DNA of 64,000 nt from positions 26,964,854 through 27,028,853 of the forward strand of contig OX419342.1 of NCBI GenBank assembly GCA_948470475.1, in the 5' to 3' direction. Origin of the DNA: Galaxea fascicularis (taxonomy: Eukaryota; Cnidaria; Anthozoa; Scleractinia; Euphylliidae). The notes under the pieces are model-generated. The model was not told the origin of the DNA, made no database searches, and saw only the letters and a program-made list of their open reading frames with translations. Position numbers and translations under genes: made by a program. Of this stretch, positions 38,045 to 50,500 are shown piece by piece (the first letter of the stretch is position 1; each line of letters begins with the position of its first letter).

Positions 38045-38849
38045 GCCCGTGGGTTAAGATTATCAAAATTACTATAATATTTATTATAGTTTTTGCATTA
38101 ATCAGTTTACTAGTGTCAACTCGGGAAGCCTTCGGAGGCGTAAAAACAACCAATTTGTGTCCAAGAATTCTGTGCGGATAGAGAATTTCAAGAGTTGACA
38201 GGGCAAGGAGGTAAACTAGATGTATTATAGACTGTCACATCTGACGTTTTAGAATTCTAGAATACTAAGTTTTTCGACTTTAAACGTCAAAAACTTTGAA
38301 TTAAAGTTGAAATAAAAAAAATCGGAGTCAGATATGACACAAAAGAGGTTGTCACTTGTCACTGAGTGGTAAAATCAACTTTGTTTGTATTCCACCCAAG
38401 GAGAAAACTTGGGCACAAAACCACGTTTTAAAAAAATAACTTCAGTGGCTTACAGAATTGCCACAAAGAGGGATCTATCCAGTAAAAGCAATCCTCGTGT
38501 ATTTCAATTATTCCCTAATATCTCTGTAATGTACTAGCGGAATCGGCTTTAAACGTTCATGATATAAGGTTTTCAAAAATAGCACCCTATCGATATTTTT
38601 GCCTTATGAATATATTCATAGCCATGCGCATGCATATATCCCGGGATATATCCCCGCGACCCTCCACAAAGTTAGGCCACGATAACTCAAACTACTCTTT
38701 TTTGCGGGGGAGGAAGAGGTAGTATATAGTATGTAGGGGGAGGGGTAGCTTATATAGCCCACATCCTTATCTTCGGGACCCTTCCCCACGCGCTTTGGTT
38801 CAGACCTGGACTGTAGCGCCACTAATCAGTATCGTTAGGACCACGAAAA

Positions 38850-40153
38850 TTAAGGAATTCTTCTGTATTCTTTATGGTTTGTACAAAAGCACACGGCAGC
38901 AGCGAGAGCCAAAATAGAAAGAACAATCAGTGCGACCGGCCACAACACGCACCGCAACACCACACTATTGTAGTGATCTCTATCACGATTCTCTGATACC
39001 ACCACATCCGGGTCTTCAGTGTCACAGTAGCACTTGCCAACCGTCCCAGGCCTCGCTCTCTGCAGAAAATGTGTTCCCTGATTTTGTGATGAAGGTATTC
39101 CTGAACTACAAATGTTCGAATGTGTCTCAAAGGAGCACTGAAAGAGAGGATTTAAAAAAATTTTAAATAAAAATAATAAAACAGTCCTCCTTTATACAGA
39201 GTGACCGATTCAGTTAAAAAACTCTCTGCTATCAACAGACGTGGACCCTCTGTGTTCTTAAAAAAAGAAGCCGTGAGACCCTTATAAAGAAGGTAAAAAA
39301 GTTCATAGATTGTAAGAGGTCTAAAATTCTAAACTTACATTGAACAAATTTCGTCAAAACGGCTCGAACACATTATTAGGACGCCGGTACTATTTAGTCT
39401 GACGAAGTCGAGATTTTTCACCAGTTGGATCGATAGATGATTAAAGGAATTAAGCTTCTCTCCTTTCCCTAATGATTCTTAGTTTAAACAGGTGTGGGAC
39501 GTCATAGTAAATTGCTAAAATACAATATGAATGCCCGTGCGAAGAAAGGCCAATCTGCATTAAGAAAACTGCGAGGAAAAATCGGAAGGAACCGTGAATT
39601 TTAAGTTCTTACCATTTCTTAATTTCAATGGTTCATCACACCTTATCATTTCACGATTTCGATCGTAAATCATAGGTCACCTGGACGTTTTAGGATATTT
39701 TATACATAGTAGCAGAAATTAGCACTCTACGGATCAAATAACTGAAATAAAATCAGGGGATATTGGAAACAGAAACTGAAGAGGATCGAACCTGGACTTA
39801 AATCATGACAAAAGTGTATTTTTTACCTTGTCATCGAGGTGATACACATCTTTGCGAAGCAAAACTCCTCTTTGTTTTTCTTGAGCATCATTGGAAAAAT
39901 TTCTCGTCATGACTTGTTCGTTGACATCACCCCCACATAACACATACACTTTGATGCATGGAACGCCTTTAACATTTTCTTCTTCGCCACATGAAATCTC
40001 GCTTCTCATTACTTGGCAAGCTTTTTCTCTGACGGTTAACCCCTTTTTAGCTGGCCACACTTGAGTTATGTACAAAGCTGTCAGGGAGATGAATCCTGCA
40101 ACGAAAGTCAAGCTCGCACAAACTATCGTCAATTTTAAGTAGCGGGTATACAT
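38850..40153 (-). CDS. Two-TM protein resembling a BK-channel beta subunit (gene B)
   Basis: Two exons, 40153-39827 and 39137-38850, joined in phase 0 (donor GTAAAA after L-D-D-K; acceptor CTCTTTCAG before C-S-F-E). About 204 residues. A short N-terminus precedes TM1 (L-T-I-V-C-A-S-L-T-F-V-A-G-F). The extracellular part has Cys pairs including V-P-C-I-K-V-Y-V-L-C-G and Y-C-D-T-E-D-P-D. TM2 is W-P-V-A-L-I-V-L-S-I-L, followed by a short tail. Topology and the P-C-x-x-x-Y-V segment recall KCNMB-type auxiliary subunits; assignment is tentative. Gene A at 43171-47390 has the same exon structure. Confidence 0.55.
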
Positions 40154-41654
40154 ATCTTTAGTCCGCTCAACTCCAGATGAGAACAAACACAGCGAAAAAA
40201 CTGCTCGTGATTCTTAATAATGTTTCGGAGCGTTTCTGAACTTGTGGGAATCGGGCTAGTTCCGATCAATGCCATATGTCAACTAAACTGTCCCTTCTGG
40301 AGAAAAGTGATCATATGTTTTCATTGTGTGCCGTTTATTGATAATTATTGGTCCGAATGATACTAATTATATAACTGACACACAATAAAAACACGTGATC
40401 ACAGAAGAGAACTTTAACGAAACAAAAACAGAAAACAACATACACAAGTAAAGTGTGAAATAAAGACATGCTTTGGCAGGTATTTTTGGAACGTCAGTTG
40501 CAAAAATTAAAGTACACAAGAGGGTCAGAGAAATTTAACGGGTCTGTTTATTGATGTTTATTTTCCTTTTCGGGTCTTGATAGCGCATCCTTTTTATATC
40601 CGAAGAAATACGCTCTTAGTTTTGTTCTTGCTGAAGACTGATTCAAAAGTTGAAAGGCTAGCACAAAGGAACCACGCCACGAAATTAGTGCAAACATGAT
40701 TGTCTCGTGCAGTCAGCTGGTGGGATTCTACAGTCGACAGAGTTATAAACGGACTCGTATCGATGAAATGTTTTATTGGAAATTTCTCGACGTTCTGCCG
40801 GAAACTCTGGCAGAACACTAGTACCTTGGTTCTTGAACAACGCTATTGTTTTAATTGCAAAGGGCGAGGGCGGCCTATTCTTGTCAAACAGGATCAAAAT
40901 GTCGAACACAGATATTTATATTGCCATATTTATGTCCAACAATATACATATCCAAAGCGAGATATTTATGTCCAAAACTGCGATATGTGTGTCCAAGTTG
41001 CAATATTTATATTTCCACATTTTCGCGCACTTTCATATTTTTTACGTCTCGATATAAATATTTCGAGCACTGCTGATCTGAAAGTACGGTTAAGATTTAG
41101 CTTGGTTTTCCGTTCTTCCTGTATTGCTCTACAGAAGAAAGAAAAGATTTTGAACAGCATCTTGTCCCTCACCTTGATAGTCGAGAATCAAGCACTTGTC
41201 GAAGATTTCCCCAGTCTTCGACACTGCACTGTCCACTTGGTTGGTAGACCAGTGATTTCTTGCCCTTCGTATGACACTCACTAGAGAATAAGTTACAGAC
41301 TGTAGCCATTGTTAAATGACGTCTCTGATTGGTCAATTATTTTTATTGGGCTTTAGATCTAGTTCATCGCGCCGAGTTGTCGTTTGTGCTGTTTCACAAA
41401 GAAAAAGACAACAAAGTAATGAACAACAATCATTTATTGATAAAATTCGCTGATAATATGTCGAGGATGGTGACAAAATATCGACCAAAAAACATTCATT
41501 TATTGTGGTACGTAATCAATGGTATTTGCACTAAGGAAAATACTCATACGTTATCATAAGATTCAATTATCCTGTCCTTTCGCTTTATACCGTGTTCAAA
41601 ACCAAGTCAGACTAACACTAAACATTTGACCAAAGCCTATTGCACATGAACTGA

Positions 41655-41880
41655 TCTTAAGGTAAGGTAAGAGCGCTCGCCTTCCACCAGTGTGGCCCAG
41701 GTTCGATTCCGGGCCCTGGCACCAAGTGGGTTGAGTTTGTTGAGGGTTTTTCGAGAGGTCTTTCCCCGGGTACTCCGGTTTTCCCCTCTCCCCAAAAACC
41801 AACATTTCCAAATTCGATCTGGGATGCAAGGACATGTTTGAACGAGTTCTCTTGAGCTCTTCAATTACAATTACATTACG
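41655..41880 (+). mobile_element. tRNA-derived SINE
   Basis: Contains AGAGCGCTCGCC then the B box GGTTCGATTCCGGGCCCTGG, the tail TTGAGTTTGTTGAGGGTTTT and a block TACTCCGGTTTTCCCCTCTC, ending near ACATTACGTTACATTACA repeats. The order tRNA head, conserved body and short-repeat tail is that of a SINE. It shares its TTGAGTTTGTTG body with the SINE at 10060-10385. Confidence 0.65.
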
Positions 41881-43079
41881 TTACATTACAAACATCAAAC
41901 ATGCGGAAAACAAAGTACAAACATGTATAATTTACTCGGCACCAACAAGTTCAGCGATTCTTAAAAGCTCTGAGGGAAAAAGCACCAAACATGAACAACG
42001 AGTCTCCGTAGGCTCTCCTTGGACCTCACTATATGGTATAAACCACGCCGACTGCGAAGTGGTCGCTAGCTACTGTGTTGCCACACCAAAGCTTCAACGG
42101 CCAAACTTTACAAACACATACAAATTGTTCCTAAAACAATAAAATAAAGATAAAGAAGAAAAACAGGGAAGATAAATACGGCCATCGATTTGGCAATTTG
42201 TTTACGATGCGATAAAACAAGAGCTTCGAAGGTCTGTGTAATTTCGTGTTATCTTCTTCTTCGAAGCCCTTGTTTCACGAAATTCAAGAATCAAGGGTCG
42301 CGGCGCGCGATGCATCAAGGTTAGAAATGGGCCTTTAACTATGACGCTTAATCGCAGATCATTCACACTTTCAGAACTAATTGAGGCACGGCGCAATCCC
42401 ACAAATTTCATATTCTGTGGCAGCGTAGAGAATCAAAGTTCATCAGACCAAACTGACATTTAATTTTTTTAATTGTCATTTACAAGTAATTACAAAATGA
42501 TATCAACACCTTGTATTTGTTGATCGTAACAATTCTAAGATTTTCATACCCTAAAAAATGTACAGAACTCTGATGGTTTGCTGCTAACCCAGTCGTTCAA
42601 AAGCCGATTAACTTAATCCCAGGCCAGGATTAGCATAGACTTTGGTTTCAGTTTTCTTACTTTTGAGAGAAAGTTTGTTATGCTACTTTTTATTTTCAGG
42701 ATTGCTTGAACAACGTTTGGGAATAGAGAAATAAACGGCTTGGTTTAATTTTTAACCAGGGATAAGCGTTGATCGGCTTTTGAACAACCAGGCCCTAGCT
42801 GTCACTCAGCTGTTAGTCGTTCAATCCGTGATTCGAACAGATTCTATTATTAATCAGTATATGTACATTCTGTAGCAGCAGTCTCGAATCACGGCATGGT
42901 AGTGATTCCCGCCAAAATCCACAACGATTCTTAATATTGGCCATTTACATCTCTCTGGAACTGGATCAATTTAAACTGTAATATATCATTATATCTGAAT
43001 TAGTCGAGATTTTAATTTACTATTTAGAGACATTAATTGTAAAGCGCTATTGATCTGTCACTGTAAATAGCGCTCAAAA

Positions 43080-43120
43080 AGTAATAAATTATTATTATTA
43101 TTATTAATTATTATTATTAA
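43080..43120. repeat. ATT microsatellite
   Basis: TTATTATTATTATTATTAAT-type run downstream of gene A. Confidence 0.85.
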
Positions 43121-43170
43121 TACTTATTTGACATGAGTTTTTTTTATATATCTGGGAAATGTTCAGTATA

Positions 43171-46100
43171 TTAAAGACTTTGCTGTAGTGGCGAACTCGA
43201 AACTCCTGGTATTTGTTCGTAATTTTTTCTTCGTCGTGATGTAAAGAGGCACGTTGCCGCCGCTATTACAACAATTCCCAGTATTATTATGCCAAGCGGC
43301 CATACCACACTGTGAAGAACCAACTTGTTGTAGCTCTCTTGCGTAGCTTTTTCATGTACCACTAATCCTGGGTCTTTCGGATGGTAATACGCCCTAAAAG
43401 CTGATCCAGGAGTAAGGAGGGGCTTCACTTCGCGTTTTTCCATGCATTCGTCTGGCTCAAAAGTACACTGAAATTAAAGAGCATCACATTATTTCATTAC
43501 AGTGGAACCCCGTCAATACGACCACCGTAACCATCGGACCATAAAAATTTGGTCGTATTAACGGGGTAGGGTCAAAAATATACTGACATACCCGAGCTCA
43601 CGCATACGCTCAAGTACTCGAGAAAACCTAAAATTTGGTCATTTCGCGTTGTTGTTTTGCAGAGGACGGTAAAGAAATATACCAAAATGTAAAAACGCAA
43701 GTACAGAGCGATTGTCTTTGCTCCTTAAGCCAATTAATATTCTTTTGTGGCGTTCTCGTTGCCGTCGCCGTCCTCGTTTCTTAAACTCCCTAATAACAGA
43801 GTGGTCGGATTCACGGAGATTTCAAATAAAATAAGTGGGCTTTTTTGGGTCACAAAATTGTGGTCGTATTAACGAGGTGGTGTTATTAACGGCCCTTGGT
43901 GGTCATATGGCGCGGTCCCATGCGTAGTACAGCGGTTGGTGCATTGAAAGGACGACATAAGCCATGCAGGCGAAACGCCCGGGTTTTTATAGGCGATTAT
44001 GTCAGTCACATTAGGCCATTTCCGAATTACCTCAGTCTTGGTGCTCATCTTTTCATATACAATTTCCATCCACACGAAAATTAAATTGAAAATTAAACTC
44101 ATTTTCATGTGAATGAAAATTGATTTGCACATGAGAGGATGAGCACTTAGACTCACTTTGAAAAAGAGGCCTGAGGTAATTCGGAAATGAACTGACACTT
44201 TTTGGCGCGGAATCAAACGGAGTGCATGTGCGAAGTTCCGGTGAGCATGCGCTGTTTTACAAAGAAATGTTTCGGATGCAGGGAGTGTGTGCATTTCTTG
44301 TAAACTGGATGAATTTCAAATGCGTTTATTTGTTTGAGTTCCACGAACTTGGCATTCTTATAGTCATTTTAGTAGCGGAACTGAGCAGAATGTGATTTTC
44401 ATTTCATTGTTTAATTATGTCTCGCTCTAGCTGCCTTATTATTGTGATACTACGTTGGTGTGACTGGGGTTCAGAAACACGTGCATGTGATGCTTGAAAA
44501 CCCCGCATATTGAGGGGAGCTGATTTTTAGGAAAGTCTTTATTTTTAATGTATTCCCAGTTACGAATAGAAGAAAAAGGAAAGAAGAAGCCGGGGAGATG
44601 CGAAAAACGCATTATTTGACAATAGATAGAGTGATTTTATCCAACCTCGTTCCCAGGACCCGGTTCCCGAGAAGCCGACTAAACTATCGTTAACCAAGAT
44701 TACATTTCCTATTCCCGGAACAACTAATCAGAGATTAGAAATGCGTTCCTGAAAACAGATTTATTCCTCCATTAACTATGCCTCGATTAAAGTTGGAATA
44801 AACCAGTCAGACCAGTTATTCGCATGCGAATGGGCGCAAATGCGGGAAAAACGTGATTTCAGAATGGTCGGTGCGTGCAAGGTGCGTGCACGGTGCGTGC
44901 ACGATTTCTTGAAGCGTTTATTTGTTGTCTGTTTGAAAGAACGGCGTCAGAAATTTAATTTTATGAATCAAACCTTTTGTCATAGTGCAAGAAAAACGGT
45001 ACATTTAAGAAAAGCTCTAACTTTCGCTGTTAGTAAGGAAACGGAATGAAAATAATGATTCAGAGCAAGACGGCTTTCACGGTAAAGGAAACAATGTACA
45101 AGAGCTAAAATTCACTTGTAAGCCGAATTAGCTGGAACGGCTGAGTTAAGACCTTCTTAATTCTTTCCGTATTAAATTCTGGCTACGAAAGTATAGGTCG
45201 AGTGTGAATATTAAAGCTGCAATTTTGGAATAGCAGACTGAGTTATTATTCAATCGGTTGAATGTGTGAAGAGAAATCAGTGTTTGCAAAATTGTCTTTA
45301 TCTCCTTTTTAACACCTTTTTGGTGTATGACTAGAATTTAATACCTGCCAACTCTGTCAACTCTCACGCCTCAGGATAAGAAACATGAATCTGGCTGAAA
45401 AACTCCGGAATCCTCGAAACAGGCGAAAACCCCCGTCGAAGAGTAAATGAAAACTGCGAACGAGAATGAATTATTTTAGTCGTTGCGAGTTCAGTTTTTA
45501 ATTTCCCCGTGTTCAGAATAAATAAACAGAAAAAACCTTTCCTTTTTCGTTAAATTTCCGCTAGAATACAATTTGTATATCTTTGAGGCTTTACCGTTCA
45601 AAAGGGTTCGATAAGGGTGCTGCTGTGATTGTCTTGAGCCTACTTAACTTAATAATTTTCGGTGCGTAATGAAAATAATGCAAGAGATGTGTATTTGTGC
45701 GCCTCGGTTTCTCGATCGTTCACTGGTGGAGACTTTTTTCGACCACAAATTCACTTGATACCTTCCTGAATTTCTATGGACTGAAAGTTCATTTGTTACT
45801 AAACCTACGCAGACTTGTTATTTGTGGTATAAGTGGCTTTCGTCAATTTTCTGAGCAACTTCACGAACGGTTGTTTCGCTATTTTGTTTATTTTGAAAAA
45901 TTCCATTCCCCTGTTAGCGAGTTAATCCACCTCGCTAGGTGTGTTAAATTTAACCCTTACTTTATCCCTGGGATAGTGCTAATCGTGCTTTGTGGAACGC
46001 AATCTATAAACCGGAGGACAAATTTTATTCCTCGATTAGCAGGATTAAACTCTCGCTTTTCCCTCACTTGGGGGCGGGCGCCCCGCCCCTAAGTGGGCGA

Positions 46101-47390
46101 AAAGCCCTGGGAACGAGGTTGAGATTTTATCATAACGAGAATAAAATATTCAATTTTACGTCCACGGCTATAACATTTTTTTAAACACTTTTTGACTTAA
46201 GGGGTTTAATTTTTGTAGCCAAGGGTGGAACCGCATCAGCTTTCTTTGACGTCAAAGATCAGGAATTCACAACGGAAACTAGAGTCACGGTACTTCAACG
46301 TCACATTGTTCAGCGCAGTCAACAACTAGACCGCTTACTCGTGACATCCTCTAAATTTCCGAACACAGGAATCTAATTTCGACAATGAAGTAGAAATGAG
46401 AGTCAAGTGGTGCTAGAAAACAGCAAAAACGGAAGAAAACATAAACAGCTTTCACATAACAGCCTAGTGTAACCTTTGAGTTGCATGACTAATAACAGGA
46501 AACCACACCTAAGCTACACCCATCCGATCAACTGCGAGGACTGGTGTTACTGGTCGACATGCGAGTTGTTCGTGTCACGATTGATCAGCACTCAGTCGTA
46601 TTTTTCCCAAACTACTGCTTTATTTGTTCTCCACAGAAAGTAGAATTCATGGTTTAGCCCAATACAGAAAATATTAATTGTACTGGCATTTTAACAGGGT
46701 TTCGAACAAACTCATCGTTTGTTCTTGTTATGTTAAAGATAAAAAGATGCAAATTCTATTCAAAGGGCAAAGATGTAAATTAATCAGCGAAATATCAAAT
46801 AATAAAACGCTCAAGGAATAAAACAAAACAAAGCAAACAAAAATAACAGAAAAATATAAACGCCATCGACAGCAAATGAAAAAACTTCCCATAGCTTTGA
46901 TCCTTTTCAGTCTGCAGTCTCAGTTCAGTGGCATGAAAGTCAACACAACTGGTCCTGTTAGTCATTTTCTTTATTCCCATGACATTCCCACCTCATGAAG
47001 CAATGATTTTGCAAGGATCAAGGAATCAGACGCTGGACAGCAACGAGATAATAATTATGGTTACGTTACCTTTTTATGGCGGCTGTGAAAATCTTTTTTA
47101 AGCAACAAACGACGCCGTACTTCTTCGAGAGATCCATTCCTTTTTACTTTGTTACCACACAACACATAAATTCTCCGACACGGATAGCTCGTTTCATCAC
47201 GTTTTTTGTGAGAACACTTCACTTTCAAATCCATATCATCAGAGACAATTGTACAATTTATTTCTTTCAACTTTTGCTCCTCCCGAGCGGGAAATACACT
47301 GTAAAGTGTAACAGCGACAAAACATGCAGCTCCGGCAAGGAATATTCCGACTCCAAGCAAAGTAACTACTCGAAATTTCGTGCAGTTCAT
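43171..47390 (-). CDS. Two-TM protein resembling a BK-channel beta subunit (gene A)
   Basis: Two exons, 47390-47070 and 43467-43171, joined in phase 0 (donor GTAACG after H-K-K; acceptor AATTTCAG before C-T-F-E). About 205 residues. TM1 is V-V-T-L-L-G-V-G-I-F-L-A-G-A-A, followed by an extracellular Cys-containing loop with Y-P-C-R-R-I-Y-V-L-C-G. TM2 is W-P-L-G-I-I-I-L-G-I-V-V-I-A-A-A, and the cytoplasmic tail is R-R-R-K-N-Y-E-Q. It is paralogous to gene B, with the same intron position and the C-(S/T)-F-E start of exon 2. The 3.6-kb intron contains a hAT-like element. KCNMB-like function is inferred from topology only. Confidence 0.55.
44641..46122. mobile_element. hAT-like non-autonomous transposon
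   Basis: The 8-bp duplication GATTTTAT (44633-44640 and 46123-46130) flanks inverted ends reading CAACCTCGTTCCCAGG. No transposase frame is visible. It lies within the intron of gene A. Confidence 0.65.
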
Positions 47391-47559
47391 TTCAACTCCA
47401 GCATAAAAGAGATCCGAGATCGTGACGCGATGAGAAAGTCTTTAAAGTGTGCCAACGTGCCATTTATACTTCTCATCGGCACCCACTTAAGCTTGTTTTG
47501 TGGTACACCATTGGTTCCTCTACTCTCTGGGAATAGTGATGACGTCAATCAAACTTGAT

Positions 47560-50500
47560 AGGCGTATGTGGTACGTCATTCAAACATGTGCTGTGAAGCA
47601 CGTACACGGACAGTTGAAGCGTGAAAGCGTGACTTACGGTGGGAATTATTATGCAATTCCCTGATGTTGTGCCTGAACGCGGGTAAGTAGCATGATGCAT
47701 TGCGAACTTCGCTTCAAATATTTTGCCTCGTGGCCAGTTCAGTTTCGCCCCTCCCACCTCCCCTGGTGACATTGACGCTACACCCTACATTTAGCGCACC
47801 TCCCGCTCTGGCAATCGTTGGTATCCTCCCATACTTAGCTTCCCATGTCAGGGCAAATGTGTGGAGTGAGAATGTTTTACAACTTCAGTTCAGTGGTTTC
47901 CGAACATTGTTTACAGCATATGAATCAGACGTTGAGCGATTATTTGCGAAAATTGCGCGAATTAGACGTTTTGCAAAACAGTCCCATTTCCGTGCATAGT
48001 TGGTATGTTCCATGCGGTCTTCCAACAAAAGGCGCAGCGAAGTGCACGTGGAACTCGAGTACATGCGCAAGGATCGAAAATATACTCGGATATTTGTCCT
48101 CGGACATTACCCGCTCACTGCCTGCTCTGAGAAGAGAGCAGTTTTCCGAGAGCGAAGCAAAGGAAAATTTTTAGCTTCGAGGAACTGAAAATGTCCACGC
48201 AGAAATATCCAAGCATATTTTTAAAGCCAAATGGAGGCTATCGTTTTTACTATCCTTAAAATATTTTTCACAACACGCATCAGGGGAATATCACCGGATA
48301 TTCCCCGGTTTTAGCTGCGATCTGGTTTTAATCCGGACCGGGCATAAGTTAGCTGTCAATTCACTGCCAATTCGTTTCCTTTGAGGTTTTCACCGAAAGT
48401 CTTTCAATCACTGAATTCAGTGTTCATACTTAGCTATGACTAAAAACGTAATTTGCGGGCAAGCACGCTGAAAAACACAAAATACGATTACTAACATTTG
48501 AAACAGCGCGATCACTTTGCGAAATACCTTACTTAATAACTTACGGTCCTTTTGTAACCGAAAAACTGTTCCAGTATAAATTAAATGCTCTTACACCAGA
48601 CATCTAATCTGTCGTAGTTTCAGGTTTCAGAGTGGTCCCTTTTCCTTCTCTTTTAAATTTTGGGTCCCGAACATGCTGAAGAACAGAGAATATGTACGCC
48701 GTTATGTCACGCCATCCACGTTTTGACAGTGAATAACTTCAAACAGGGCATCCCCACCGTGATAAATGACATATGATTTGAAAGTACCGATAACAGCTAT
48801 ACCATCTCGCCTCTCTCCTCCGCAGAGGCTCCTGCTGACGACAATAAAGTAATAAGCGCGCGGGCGACGATGGGAAGAGGTAAAAGGCGGGACCCGAGGT
48901 CTCTCTTCTTCTCTTTCCCCATCCCGTCGTCCACCTCGCGCTCTTTTTCCGTCTCCCCAGTGTCCTTGTGACACAAAGAGACCTCTGCGGAGGAGACAGA
49001 GGAGAGAGCCATCTCTCCAAACCCGAGTCCGCCTTTCTTACTTTCCTTGTCATTGCGGGCACCAAGACATCGCTCCGATTGAATTATGGACTATATGGAC
49101 TTCTCGCGAAATCCAGTTTTTCTTAACTCTATTTCCGACAGGATGACCGCGACAAATGATAAAACGTGTTTGTGTTTCCGTTAAATCAGATATTCAGTCA
49201 AGACAGTGTTCTCTGTTTCAGCGGTTGCAGGAGCCCACGCAGCCGTTTTCAGGGTGGTCGTATTTTACCTCCATGTGAGGAGGAGGTGGAAAACGACGGC
49301 GTGGGAGGCAACACCGTGGGCGACCTTGCAAAGCGAATAATGTCCAGTGGAATTCGAAGGCTTGCGAGGAACAGAAAAACTTTGTTCGGCTGTCGTGAGC
49401 ACAAACGCGCAAAAGGCTAAGCTTTTATGGGATTCGGATTGGATCAAACTGTCGTGAAGAAGATTCAAATTTAATATGAAACGATCTGACGTGACTCAAT
49501 TTTAATATGAAACGATCCGACGTGGATCGTGGCGGAGTGGCCACACGGCAAACTAACAAAGTAATTTCTACTAAGATATTGAAGTGTCCAGCAATAATGT
49601 GCCGATCTTCTTGCCACTTTCTTATATCAGATTTATTAATGATCGTTTTCAAAACAATGCTTAAAACCAACGATTTTTGTTCATTCATGATTCCAGTATC
49701 CCATGCAAAGATCTGGCTTGTTTTTCTTTTTTAGCCGTTCAGTCATACAAACTAATTACCTTTCCATTAGTAGGGTGCACCACCGTGAATAATTAGGTTT
49801 AAGCGCATTCAGTTACAAGTCATTCTCCAAATGGATACTTACCGACGGGTTATGCATGGGCGTGTGCTCAACAATAGTTTATTTGAAAAACTTTATGAAA
49901 AGTTGCCGTTTAATAGGAAAATAAACGTTAACTGTAGTTTCAAATAAATATTACAGTCGTACTCCTATAAAGCAGCCACCTATAAATGGCCACCCCCTAT
50001 CTGGCGGCCAGTAGTCAAAGTCCCGATGACGATTCTTCTATTGTTTTGTTTTTTTAACATCTATTAAGCGGTCAGCCCCCATAAGCGGCCTCTATCGTGT
50101 GGTTTGATACACGTTCAATTCAAGTTTTCCATGACTACACTGGTCTTTCAAGAAGAGCGCATTTAGTTAAAGATAATTGTTAAAGTAGTGGTCATAAACG
50201 GTCAGCATACAGCCACGTCTTCTGTCGGCTGAGGCATCGAGATTCGGGTGTGCCTTCCTTGGTTGCAGTTGTGCGAAAAAGTGAGTCACTTTGAGTTGTT
50301 TAAAGCTGCGGCTACACGAGCGATTTTTTGTGTGCGATGCGACAATTTTTAACCATCACCATCGCAAACAAAAAATCGCTTGTGTAGCGGCCGCGGCTTA
50401 CGCTCTACGGTACGTTGGTATTGGCAGTATTACGGTATGATACTATGTCACCTAGCGTTTGCACTCATTTTATATTTTTTATTTATTTTGCTCAGTTTAA

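Noticed and set aside
40700..41284. 194-codon open frame
   Set aside because: Low-complexity, Cys/Phe-rich translation of AT-rich DNA; no splice context, homologous motif or promoter seen.
47700..48190. Overlapping open frames of 60-109 codons
   Set aside because: Several frames are open at once and none shows motifs; a repeat-derived sequence is likelier than a gene.
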